10,121 nucleotides of DNA, from contig JAQTSL010000117.1 in the NCBI GenBank assembly GCA_028711355.1, forward strand, positions 1 through 10,121, read 5' to 3'. This DNA is from Rhodoferax sp. (lineage in GTDB: Bacteria > Pseudomonadota > Gammaproteobacteria > Burkholderiales > Burkholderiaceae_C). Positions within the stretch are counted from its first letter, which is position 1. Each line of letters begins with the position of its first letter. The notes under the pieces are model-generated. The model was given only the letters and a program-made list of their open reading frames with translations. It was not told the DNA's origin and searched no databases. Shown piece after piece: positions 1 through 5,961 of the stretch. The position numbers and the translations under genes are program-made.

Positions 1-973
1 CGCCAGCGCCATTCACAAACTGTCGCCGCGCAAAAACGAAGCTTTTGTCCGGGTCAATTGCGCCGCACTCACCGAGTCCCTGTTGGAAAGCGAGCTGTTT
101 GGTCATGAAAAAGGAGCCTTTACAGGAGCACAAGCCCTGCGCAAGGGACGCTTTGAACTGTCGCACGGTGGCACCTTGTTTCTGGACGAGATCGGTGACA
201 TCTCACCCGCTTTCCAAGCCAAACTGCTGCGGGTGCTCCAGGAGCGCGAGTTTGAGCGGGTGGGCGGCTCCACCGTGGTCAAGGTGGACGTGCGGCTGAT
301 CATGGCCACCAACCGCAATCTGGAACGCATGGTGCAAGCGGGCGAGTTTCGCGCTGATTTGTATTACCGCATCAATGTGGTCAGCATCCAGTTGCCGCCG
401 CTACGTGAACGACGTGACGATATTCCCGTCATGGCCAAGTATTTTCTGGACCGCTTCAATACCGAAAATGGACGCACCGCCCAGTTCAGCCCGGCAGCCT
501 TGCGGGTCTTGTCCAGTTGTTATTGGCCCGGCAATGTGCGCGAGCTGGAAAACTGTGTCGAGCGCACCGCCACCATGGCGCCGGGCGATGTCATCACCGA
601 GCTGGCTTTCCCGTGCCAAGGCAGTCATTGCCTGACCCAGGTTTTGCATCACCTCGAACGAGTTGACTCAGCCAGTCCGTCGCGCTTGACCGATATTCCA
701 GTCGTCGAAGTGCCACTGATACCACCGTTGGCGAACACCCCGCCCCTGCCCACGGCGCAAGCTGACGACCTGGAAGCTCAAGCAGGCCTCACTGCCGGTG
801 CGATACCAGCACCCGACAGCGACGGCAAACCCGAAGGCGAACGCGAGCGCCTGATCTGGGCCATGGAGCGCTGCGGTTGGGTGCAAGCCAAGGCGGCACG
901 TTTGCTCAAGATATCACCGCGCCAAATGGGCTACGCGCTGCAAAAGAACGGCATTGAAGTCAGAAAATTCTAA
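1..973 (+). CDS. nifA: NifA, sigma-54-dependent nif transcription activator (5' end outside window)
   Basis: NifA is the enhancer-binding protein that uses ATP hydrolysis to open sigma-54 promoters of nif genes. The 5' end is cut by the window; the frame is open from base 2 and 323 residues plus stop are visible. Seen in order: the AAA+ sigma-54 contact motif GAFTGA (113-130), Walker B region GGTLFLDE (167-190), the arginine-rich YYRINVV...LPPLRER segment, WPGNVRELE, a linker, and a Fis-type helix-turn-helix in the last ~45 residues (AKAARLLKISPRQMGYAL). Four cysteines (codons at 518, 554, 614, 629) have the exact spacing C-X11-C-X19-C-X4-C. This is the signature of the oxygen-sensitive NifA class of rhizobia, Azospirillum and Herbaspirillum, absent from Klebsiella/Azotobacter NifA. 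Direct oxygen/metal sensing is therefore inferred. The N-terminal GAF domain, if present, lies upstream. Its likely target sites lie just downstream, before nifB. Confidence 0.97.
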   Translation, partial: ASAIHKLSPRKNEAFVRVNCAALTESLLESELFGHEKGAFTGAQALRKGRFELSHGGTLFLDEIGDISPAFQAKLLRVLQEREFERVGGSTVVKVDVRLIMATNRNLERMVQAGEFRADLYYRINVVSIQLPPLRERRDDIPVMAKYFLDRFNTENGRTAQFSPAALRVLSSCYWPGNVRELENCVERTATMAPGDVITELAFPCQGSHCLTQVLHHLERVDSASPSRLTDIPVVEVPLIPPLANTPPLPTAQADDLEAQAGLTAGAIPAPDSDGKPEGERERLIWAMERCGWVQAKAARLLKISPRQMGYALQKNGIEVRKF

Positions 974-990
974 AAGCCGAATGTTGTCTT

Positions 991-1006
991 TGTCGCATCA
1001 CTGACA
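991..1006 (+). promoter_or_regulatory. NifA upstream activator site 1 (TGT-N10-ACA)
   Basis: Perfect match to the NifA-binding consensus TGT-N10-ACA (TGTCGCATCACTGACA). It lies 18 bp after the nifA stop codon. Its centre is about 117 bp before the start point predicted from the sigma-54 promoter at 1090-1105, within the usual range for enhancer binding. Paired with a second site 53 bp downstream. Confidence 0.85.
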
Positions 1007-1043
1007 GCAGTCCCGCAAATGGGGGTGTCAGTCGTCCAGAGCG

Positions 1044-1059
1044 TGTGCCACATGCGACA
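1044..1059 (+). promoter_or_regulatory. NifA upstream activator site 2 (TGT-N10-ACA)
   Basis: Second perfect TGT-N10-ACA match (TGTGCCACATGCGACA). The centre-to-centre distance to site 1 is 53 bp, close to five helical turns, so both dimers could sit on the same DNA face. Its centre is about 64 bp before the predicted transcription start, closer than usual but still upstream of the -24 element. It covers an in-frame GTG at 1045 that would otherwise extend nifB, arguing against that start. Confidence 0.8.
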
Positions 1060-1089
1060 AAACATGGCAAATGGGAGTCGTTTTTGGGG

Positions 1090-1105
1090 TGGCACGGATT
1101 TAGCT
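1090..1105 (+). promoter_or_regulatory. sigma-54 (-24/-12) promoter of the nifB operon
   Basis: TGGCACGGATTTAGCT fits the sigma-54 consensus TGGCAC-N5-TTGCW with one change in the -12 block (TAGC for TTGC). The essential GG (1091-1092) and GC (1103-1104) are separated by exactly 10 bp. It lies downstream of two NifA sites and 45 bp before the chosen nifB ATG. Predicted transcription start is near 1116. Confidence 0.85.
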
Positions 1106-1149
1106 ATTACCCCTTCAGTCGATCGCTGTTGGTCGCCAGAAGGGGTTTC

Positions 1150-2739
1150 ATGCAAGCCAGCGCTTTCACCGGTTCCATGCCAGGCACAACCTATGTCAGC
1201 ATCGGTCAAATCAAAACGCTCGGTGCCAACCTGTCGCTGCCAGAGACCGGTGCCGGCTGCAGCGCACAAGGCGGCGCGAGCCCATCCAGTTGTAGCTCTT
1301 CTGAGGGCCCTGCCGATATGCCGCAGGCGATCTGGGACAAGGTCAAAGATCACCCCTGCTACTCCGAAGAAGCGCATCACCACTTTGCCCGTATGCACGT
1401 GGCGGTGGCACCAGCCTGCAATATCCAGTGCAACTACTGCAACCGCAAATACGACTGTTCCAACGAATCGCGCCCTGGTGTGGTGTCGCAAAAGCTCACA
1501 CCAGAGCAAGCCGTCCGAAAGGTGCTGACGGTTGCCAACGCCATCCCGCAGATGACGGTGCTGGGCATTGCCGGCCCGGGCGATGCGCTGGCCAACCCGA
1601 CCAGGACGTTCGAGACGCTGCGCATGCTGCACCAGCGGGCCCCAGACCTCAAACTGTGCCTGTCCACCAATGGTCTGGCGCTGCCCGACTGGGTGGATGA
1701 AATCTGCAAATACCAGGTCGATCACGTCACCATCACCATCAACATGGTGAATCCGGCGGTGGGTGAAAATATTTACCCGTGGATTTTCTACAAGCACCGA
1801 CGCATCAAAGGCTATGAGGCCGCAAAAATCCTGCACGAGCGCCAGATGTTGGGCTTGGAAATGCTCACCGCGCGCGGTGTGCTGACCAAGATCAACTCGG
1901 TGCTGATCCCTGGCATCAATGACCAGCACCTGCTGGACGTGAATCGCGAAGTCAAGAAACGCGGGGCTTTTCTGCACAACATCATGCCGTTGATCTCGGC
2001 ACCTGAGCACGGCACGGTGTTTGGCCTGACCGGCCAGCGCGGGCCCAGCGCCGCAGAACTCAGAGCCGTGCAAGACGCCTGCATGGGCGGCGCCAAACTG
2101 ATGCGCCACTGCCGCCAGTGCCGCGCGGATGCAGTGGGCTTGCTGGGTGAAGACCGTAGCGACGAATTCAATCTGGACCAGGCCGATCCGTTGGAGGTGG
2201 TCTATGACCTGGACCAACGCCGCCGCTACCAAGAGCAGGTGGCAGTGCAAAGACAAGCCCAACAATCGGCCAGAGCGCAAGCGCAGCAAGCGTCAGCCGC
2301 TATTAAAACTGAGAGTTATTTGAAGGTACTGGTGGCAGTAGCAACCCAAGGTGGCGGCCGCGTGAATGCGCATTTTGGCCACGTCACCGAGTTCCAGGTA
2401 TTTGAAGTGTCTGCCGAGAAAGCCATTTTTGTGGGTCACCGCAGGGTCGATCACTACTGCCAGGGCGGCTATGGCGATGACGATCAATTGCCCTCGGTGG
2501 TGCGTGCCATCAACGACTGCCACGCCGTGCTGGTGGCCAAGATCGGTCGCTGTCCCAAGGACGAACTCACCGCCGCAGGCATTGAGCCGGTGGACCGCTA
2601 TGGGGGCGAATTCATTGAAAAGGCCGCCTTGGACTGGTTCAACGACTATCGCTTGCGCCTGGCCAGCGGTGCATTGGTGCACCAAAGCCGTGGCGACGCG
2701 TCCATACGCCAAGGCGCTTACACCGCTGCGGCCGCCTGA
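1150..2739 (+). CDS. nifB: NifB, radical-SAM FeMo-cofactor precursor (NifB-co) synthase with C-terminal NifX-like domain
   Basis: NifB joins two [4Fe-4S] clusters and inserts a SAM-derived carbide and a sulfur to give the 8Fe core of FeMo-co, so it is essential for nitrogenase. The ATG at 1150 (529 aa) is preferred: AGAAGGGG at 1138-1145 is a good ribosome site, and the in-frame GTG at 1045 lies inside a NifA site and upstream of the promoter. The radical-SAM motif CNIQCNYC gives Cys90, Cys94 and Cys97. Upstream HPCYSEEAHHH and the downstream MPLI and CRQCRADA motifs are typical of NifB. After a Gln/Ala-rich linker (~365-390), a NifX/NafY-like cofactor-binding domain begins near residue 391 (VNAHFGH motif), giving the two-domain proteobacterial architecture. 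Length is normal. It is the first gene of the operon, 34 bp before fdxN. Confidence 0.98.
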   Translation: MQASAFTGSMPGTTYVSIGQIKTLGANLSLPETGAGCSAQGGASPSSCSSSEGPADMPQAIWDKVKDHPCYSEEAHHHFARMHVAVAPACNIQCNYCNRKYDCSNESRPGVVSQKLTPEQAVRKVLTVANAIPQMTVLGIAGPGDALANPTRTFETLRMLHQRAPDLKLCLSTNGLALPDWVDEICKYQVDHVTITINMVNPAVGENIYPWIFYKHRRIKGYEAAKILHERQMLGLEMLTARGVLTKINSVLIPGINDQHLLDVNREVKKRGAFLHNIMPLISAPEHGTVFGLTGQRGPSAAELRAVQDACMGGAKLMRHCRQCRADAVGLLGEDRSDEFNLDQADPLEVVYDLDQRRRYQEQVAVQRQAQQSARAQAQQASAAIKTESYLKVLVAVATQGGGRVNAHFGHVTEFQVFEVSAEKAIFVGHRRVDHYCQGGYGDDDQLPSVVRAINDCHAVLVAKIGRCPKDELTAAGIEPVDRYGGEFIEKAALDWFNDYRLRLASGALVHQSRGDASIRQGAYTAAAA

Positions 2740-2773
2740 TTATTTCCATTACTGAACTTATAGGAGCGTCACC

Positions 2774-2968
2774 ATGGCCCACCAAATCAACACCGCCACC
2801 TGCACCAGTTGCGATGCCTGCCAACCCGAGTGCCCCAATGTGGCCATCCGCGTCAAGGGTGGCATCTACATCATCAACGACAAAAAATGCAACGACTGCG
2901 AGGGGCACTTTGATGAGCCCCAGTGTGTCGCTGTCTGCCCGGTGGACGACTGCATCACCGAAGTCTGA
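2774..2968 (+). CDS. fdxN: FdxN-type 2[4Fe-4S] ferredoxin
   Basis: A small (64 aa) soluble electron carrier. Cluster motif 1 is C10-x2-C13-x2-C16-x3-C20-P; motif 2 is C39-x2-C42-x8-C51-x3-C55-P. The eight-residue insertion in motif 2 is typical of the Allochromatium-type ferredoxins found beside nifB (FdxN/FrxA). An extra cysteine (C60) follows motif 2. The ATG is preceded by AGGAG (2762-2766). The family supplies electrons to nitrogenase or to NifB-dependent cofactor synthesis; the position directly after nifB favours a role with NifB, but this is inference. Its TGA overlaps the next ATG by one base, so translational coupling is likely. Confidence 0.95.
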   Translation: MAHQINTATCTSCDACQPECPNVAIRVKGGIYIINDKKCNDCEGHFDEPQCVAVCPVDDCITEV

Positions 2969-3369
2969 TGGTCAATATCACCATCACTCCGGCAGCGGCC
3001 AAGTTCATCAGCCGCATCGTGCGCTTTTCCGGGCTAGGCTCGGCGGCCGGGCTGCGCCTGGCGGTGACTCCGGGTGGCTGCTCTGGTTATGCCTGTGCAT
3101 TCAGCCCGGAAGTATTTCCGCAGGGCGATGAACAGATGTTTGAAGTGGGCGGCGTGCGCCTGTTTCTTGGCGTGCAGAGCCGCTCGATGCTTGATGGCAT
3201 CACGATTGACTACACGGAAGCGGTCAGTCAGTCGGGCTTGACGTTTACCGATCCGAAAAAGCCCGCTTGCAGTTGCAGCAGCGCCGAGACCCTGCTCAGA
3301 CCAATCGTCACCACCGTCGACATCAGCGCCATTGGCCGAGGCCGCCCTGCGCCGGTTTTGGTGCACTGA
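2968..3369 (+). CDS. HesB/IscA-type (A-type) Fe-S cluster carrier protein
   Basis: A 133-aa A-type carrier that would accept an Fe-S cluster from a scaffold such as NifU and pass it to apo-proteins. The conserved three-cysteine pattern is present: GGCSGY with Cys38 and the C-terminal CSC pair Cys101/Cys103. These correspond to Cys35, Cys99 and Cys101 of IscA. The ATG at 2968 overlaps the fdxN stop (TGATG); an upstream in-frame ATG would overlap fdxN by 46 bp and is not needed. A C-terminal tail of about 25 residues extends past the CSC motif, longer than in housekeeping IscA and lacking its usual ending after CGCGxSF. Nif-linked copies are variously named iscA-nif or hesB. The likely clients, NifB and FdxN, are encoded just upstream. 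Confidence 0.9.
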   Translation: MVNITITPAAAKFISRIVRFSGLGSAAGLRLAVTPGGCSGYACAFSPEVFPQGDEQMFEVGGVRLFLGVQSRSMLDGITIDYTEAVSQSGLTFTDPKKPACSCSSAETLLRPIVTTVDISAIGRGRPAPVLVH

Positions 3370-3376
3370 AACCGGC
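3351..3376 (+). other. 8-bp inverted repeat over the hesB stop codon
   Basis: GCCGGTTT (3351-3358) and AAACCGGC (3369-3376) are perfectly complementary around a 10-nt loop that contains the last codons and stop codon of the hesB/iscA-type gene. No T-run follows. It could form an RNA hairpin that sets mRNA stability or partial termination between the Fe-S genes and nifZ. The function is unproven. Confidence 0.5.
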
Positions 3377-3418
3377 CTCAAGCCATGAACTCGAACCACG
3401 TCACCTGTGAGTTCAGCC

Positions 3419-3787
3419 ATGGCTGATATCAACCGCGACAGCGACATCAGTGGCGACATCGAGATCGCCGCACCGCCGCGCTTTGACTTTGGCGAGCGGG
3501 TCGTTGCACGCTGCGCCGTGCGCAACGACGGCACCTACTGTGGCAGCGACATCGGGGATGAACTGGTGCATAAAGGCGAGATCGGCTATGTGATCAGCAT
3601 CAACACCTTTTTGCAGCAGTATTACATCTACGCGGTGGACTTTGTCGAATCGGGCCACCGGGTCGGGATGCGTGCCAAAGAGCTCTGCACGCTCGACAAC
3701 CTGCCTGATGAAGTACTGGCGCAGTTGGGCGACAAAGCCAAGGGTATCGCGCTGCTCGGCTCGGCAAAACCCATGCACCCCCACTGA
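3419..3787 (+). CDS. nifZ: NifZ, nitrogenase P-cluster/MoFe maturation protein
   Basis: NifZ assists maturation of the MoFe protein, in particular formation of the second P-cluster, in cooperation with NifH. Family features are clear: FGERVVARCAVRNDGTY near the N-terminus, GEIGYVISINTFLQQ, IYAVDF, then a VGMRAKEL block. The length of 122 aa is usual. The ATG at 3419 was chosen. An in-frame GTG at 3407 adds four residues and has no better ribosome site (only GAG at 3409-3411 precedes the ATG), so the start is uncertain by four codons. It follows a 49-bp gap with a hairpin and is followed 11 bp later by a second, diverged NifZ-like gene. Confidence 0.95.
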   Translation: MADINRDSDISGDIEIAAPPRFDFGERVVARCAVRNDGTYCGSDIGDELVHKGEIGYVISINTFLQQYYIYAVDFVESGHRVGMRAKELCTLDNLPDEVLAQLGDKAKGIALLGSAKPMHPH

Positions 3788-3798
3788 GGAACCAGACG

Positions 3799-4128
3799 AT
3801 GAACACCAGCACCTTGCCCGGCGCCATAGCCAACCCCTTACCCACTGCCTTGCCTATTGCCGAGCCCCGCGAACCCGCTTATGCCTGGGGCCAGCGGGTG
3901 GTTGCCCTGGACGATCTGGTCAACGACGGCAGCTACCCCGAGCGCGCGGCAGACGCGTTGTTGGCAGCACGCGGCTCAGTCGGCGAGATCGTCAAGATTG
4001 GCCTGGCACACAATTTGAATGAGCCGGTCTATCTGGTGCAGTTTGATGGCTGTGTGGTCGGTTGTCTTGAAATCGAGCTGCTACCCGTTCCCCGCGGATG
4101 GCGTCCTGAAACCGAGGATGCCCTGTGA
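3799..4128 (+). CDS. nifZ: Second NifZ-domain protein, tandem paralogue
   Basis: A 109-aa protein sharing the NifZ skeleton with the preceding gene: WGQRVVA, NDGSYPE, G-x-VGEIVKIG, VYLVQF, VVGCLEIEL. Identity to the first copy looks low outside these blocks, so this is an old duplication or a separately acquired NifZ subtype. The N-terminal 25 residues are Pro/Ala-rich and look unstructured. GAGGA at 3786-3790 gives a good ribosome site. Its stop overlaps the GTG of the next gene by 4 bp. Whether it has NifZ function on the P-cluster or another role is unknown. Confidence 0.85.
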   Translation: MNTSTLPGAIANPLPTALPIAEPREPAYAWGQRVVALDDLVNDGSYPERAADALLAARGSVGEIVKIGLAHNLNEPVYLVQFDGCVVGCLEIELLPVPRGWRPETEDAL

Positions 4129-4478
4129 GCCCGGCGGATGCTGCCCTGGTCGTCCCCTACAACGCTCAGGTGTCAGACCTGACGCAGCATCGGCTGGCGC
4201 GCGCGCTGCGGCAGCGGGTTCGCTACCGCTATGTCAAACCACGGGTGTCGCGTGAGGACGGCGGCTTTCGGATTCAAAGCCCGTGCTGCTCGCGCAAAGT
4301 GGATGCCAAGGGCGGCATGATCGACATTGCGCTGCTGGTTCCGCACGACGCAAGCCGTTGGTGCCTGTGTTCGCGCGACCATGCCAGCCAGACTTGGATA
4401 CCTCGGGTTCAAAACGAGGCGCTCGATACCGTGCTGGATTACCTGTGCCGCGACAGCGAACGCCAGTTCTGGCCCTGA
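4125..4478 (+). CDS. Unrecognised nif-operon protein, 117 aa, with Cys-Cys motif
   Basis: Not recognised as a named family. The GTG start (4125) overlaps the previous stop (GTGA) and has GAGGA at 4114-4118, so it is translationally coupled. The N-terminal half is basic (RALRQRVRYRYVKPRV); then comes SPCCSRKVD with adjacent cysteines, an aliphatic GGMIDIALL stretch and two more cysteines in WCLCSRDHA. CC plus CxC could bind a metal or Fe-S cluster, but this is a guess. There is no signal peptide or membrane segment. Location between nifZ and nifT in an operon with a NifA/sigma-54 promoter suggests an accessory role in nitrogenase maturation. Confidence 0.85.
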   Translation: MSPADAALVVPYNAQVSDLTQHRLARALRQRVRYRYVKPRVSREDGGFRIQSPCCSRKVDAKGGMIDIALLVPHDASRWCLCSRDHASQTWIPRVQNEALDTVLDYLCRDSERQFWP

Positions 4479-4523
4479 GCAGAACCTCAACGCCACCCCC
4501 TTTATTCCTACCAGGAGATTCCC

Positions 4524-4751
4524 ATGAAACTCATGATCCGCAAAGACAGCAAAGGTGTGCTGACCGGCTACGTCGCCAAAAAAGACCTGGAGGAACCCAT
4601 CATCGCCATGGCCCGGCCAGGCATGTGGGGCGGCTTGGTCACGCTGGCCAACGGCTGGCAGTTTGACCTGCCGGATTTGCCGGCCGATACACCGCTACCC
4701 ATTACGGTTGAAGCCCGTCGCTTGGCGCTGGCAGAAGATGCGGGAAACTGA
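4524..4751 (+). CDS. nifT: NifT/FixU family protein
   Basis: A 75-aa protein with hallmark NifT/FixU blocks: MKLMIRKD at the start, YVAKKDLEEPI, MWGGLVTLANGW, and LPITVEARRLAL near the end. The length matches the family (about 70-75 aa). NifT is widespread beside nifZ or nifK, and mutants often show little phenotype, so its biochemical role is unsettled. The ATG is preceded by AGGAG at 4513-4517. The 45-bp gap before it shows no promoter match. The next gene starts 2 bp after its stop. Confidence 0.94.
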   Translation: MKLMIRKDSKGVLTGYVAKKDLEEPIIAMARPGMWGGLVTLANGWQFDLPDLPADTPLPITVEARRLALAEDAGN

Positions 4752-4753
4752 GC

Positions 4754-5014
4754 ATGGCCATGACCTCTGACTATCTGCACGCTGCGGGTGAAGTGATTCA
4801 AGCTGCCCCATCCGTGCGCGAAGCGGCAGCCATCTGGCGTGCGCGTGACCCCGGGATGCGGGTGCTGGTGGTAGATGCCCTGGACATGCGAGACGAGATT
4901 CCAACCCTGCAGTTGGGCACCCGATGCGTCTATCTGGCCACCTCCAGTGGCATGTGCCTGTCGATGACGCAACAAGCAGACCTGGCCACGGCGCTGATCC
5001 TGACCGAAGACTAA
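4754..5014 (+). CDS. Unrecognised small nif-operon protein, 86 aa
   Basis: A soluble 86-aa protein without signal peptide or membrane segment. It has an N-terminal helix-like segment, then alternating strands: MRVLVVDALDMRDEIP, CVYLATSSGMCLSMT, ATALILTED. Two cysteines (in TRC and GMC) sit in the second half. It resembles, from memory, a group of short nif-linked proteins of unknown function (DUF6129-like), but this match is uncertain. GGGAA at about 4742-4746 inside nifT serves as ribosome site; a second ATG at 4760 is also possible. It lies 2 bp after nifT and 10 bp before the SIR2-like gene, so it is co-transcribed. Confidence 0.82.
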   Translation: MAMTSDYLHAAGEVIQAAPSVREAAAIWRARDPGMRVLVVDALDMRDEIPTLQLGTRCVYLATSSGMCLSMTQQADLATALILTED

Positions 5015-5024
5015 AGGCTTGTTC

Positions 5025-5870
5025 ATGAACAACCAAGATGTGATGATTGATATCGCCCAGCGGCTGGCGGCGGGCACTGTCATACCGTATCTGGGACCCG
5101 ATATGCTGTCCCTGTGCAGCGCCTCCGAAGTGCCCGCAACACCGCAGGTCTTGGCCGAAAACATGACCGGCAAGGTCAGCGTGCCGCACAAAATTCGCAA
5201 GCGCCTGACGCAGGCGGCACAATTCATCGAGAACTTCAAGCACCGCAAGTCGGTGGTGCACCTGATGAACCAAGCGTTTGCCGCGACACCCGCACCCTCC
5301 CCCTTTCACCTGGCCCTGGCGGCAAGCGGTGCCGGGCTGTGGGTCGATACCTGGTACGACGACACTTTTGCGGCAAGCCTGGCACAAACCCCGGGTAACT
5401 GGGTGCAGGTGCAGGGCTTGTCTCAATCTGAACATTTTGGTCAATGGACCGGCGCTTATGCTGCCGATGGCACAGCGCTGGCCGAACTATCGGCCAAGCC
5501 GGGCCGACTGCTCTACAAACCCATGGGCAGCCATGGCCCGGCTGGCAACTACCTGGTGTCTGACAGCGACTACGTGGAAGTGTTGACCGAAATTGACATC
5601 CAGACACCCATTCCAGCAGCGGTGCAGGCATGGCGCAGCGGGCGCCATTTTCTGTTTGTCGGTTGCCGCTTTGACGACCAACTGAGCCGCTGCTTTGCCC
5701 GCCAGATCATGAAGCGTTCCAGCGACTGCCACTGGGCGGTGTTGCCCAACGCGCCGACCCGCATGGAAGCACGTTTTTTGGCCGAGCAAGCCATCACCCG
5801 CATCGATATGCCATTGGCCGAGTTTTCTGCCACATTGATGGGAGCCATGCAACCCGCACTGGCGACCTGA
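5025..5870 (+). CDS. SIR2-like domain protein at end of nif operon, probably catalytically altered
   Basis: A 281-aa cytoplasmic protein with the outline of a SIR2-like (Rossmann, NAD-binding) domain: an N-terminal IPYLGP (20-25) where sirtuins have the glycine-rich NAD loop, DTWYDD (108-113) at the position of the T-x-N-Y-D motif, YKPMGS (165-169) at the position of K-x-H-G, a SDSDYVEVL segment, and FLFVGCRFDD (209-218) matching the late F-x-G-x-S-x-x-D motif. The catalytic Asn is replaced by Trp110 and the catalytic His position by Met167, though His170 is nearby. NAD cleavage is therefore doubtful; NAD binding or a structural role is possible. The ATG at 5025 with AAGG at 5014-5017 is preferred to the TTG at 5019. 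It is the last gene of the nifB operon, 10 bp after the 86-aa gene. The SIR2 assignment comes from motif reading alone. Confidence 0.72.
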   Translation: MNNQDVMIDIAQRLAAGTVIPYLGPDMLSLCSASEVPATPQVLAENMTGKVSVPHKIRKRLTQAAQFIENFKHRKSVVHLMNQAFAATPAPSPFHLALAASGAGLWVDTWYDDTFAASLAQTPGNWVQVQGLSQSEHFGQWTGAYAADGTALAELSAKPGRLLYKPMGSHGPAGNYLVSDSDYVEVLTEIDIQTPIPAAVQAWRSGRHFLFVGCRFDDQLSRCFARQIMKRSSDCHWAVLPNAPTRMEARFLAEQAITRIDMPLAEFSATLMGAMQPALAT

Positions 5871-5915
5871 CCCTCTTTTTTCTCCTGTTTTCTTAACCTG
5901 TATTCTTAACCACCT

Positions 5916-5933
5916 AGCGGGCTTGAGCCCGCT
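5916..5933 (+). terminator. Candidate hairpin after the nifB operon
   Basis: AGCGGGC (5916-5922), loop TTGA, GCCCGCT (5927-5933): a perfect 7-bp GC-rich stem 45 bp after the SIR2-like stop codon. No T-run follows on either strand (the T-rich tract lies before it, 5875-5894), so it is not a standard intrinsic terminator. It may slow RNA polymerase or protect the 3' end of the nif transcript. Confidence 0.45.
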
Positions 5934-5949
5934 GCATCATCCCCTGTGG

Positions 5950-5961
5950 TTTACCGGTAAA
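5950..5961. promoter_or_regulatory. 12-bp perfect palindrome, possible operator
   Basis: TTTACCGGTAAA is a perfect palindrome with a matching G/C pair two bases further out on each side. It sits 25 bp upstream of a sigma-54-like element and about 100 bp before the FIST gene. A dimeric regulator could bind it. It does not match TGT-N10-ACA (NifA), GT-N7-AC (NorR) or TTGAT-N4-ATCAA (FNR/Anr). Confidence 0.35.

Noticed and set aside
970..2289. Long minus-strand open frame (439 aa) opposite nifB
   Set aside because: It is the antisense shadow of a certain radical-SAM gene in high-GC sequence, shows no family motif and covers the nifB promoter region.
3385..3426. 13-codon mini-ORF overlapping the nifZ start
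   Set aside because: ATG 3385 to TGA 3426 has no ribosome site and its peptide is unremarkable; it could be chance.
5019..5024. TTG start for the SIR2-like gene
   Set aside because: ATG 5025 is two codons later and better spaced from AAGG at 5014-5017.
5899..5914. NifA site upstream of the FIST gene
   Set aside because: It reads TGT-N10-ACC, missing the last base of the consensus, and there is no second site.
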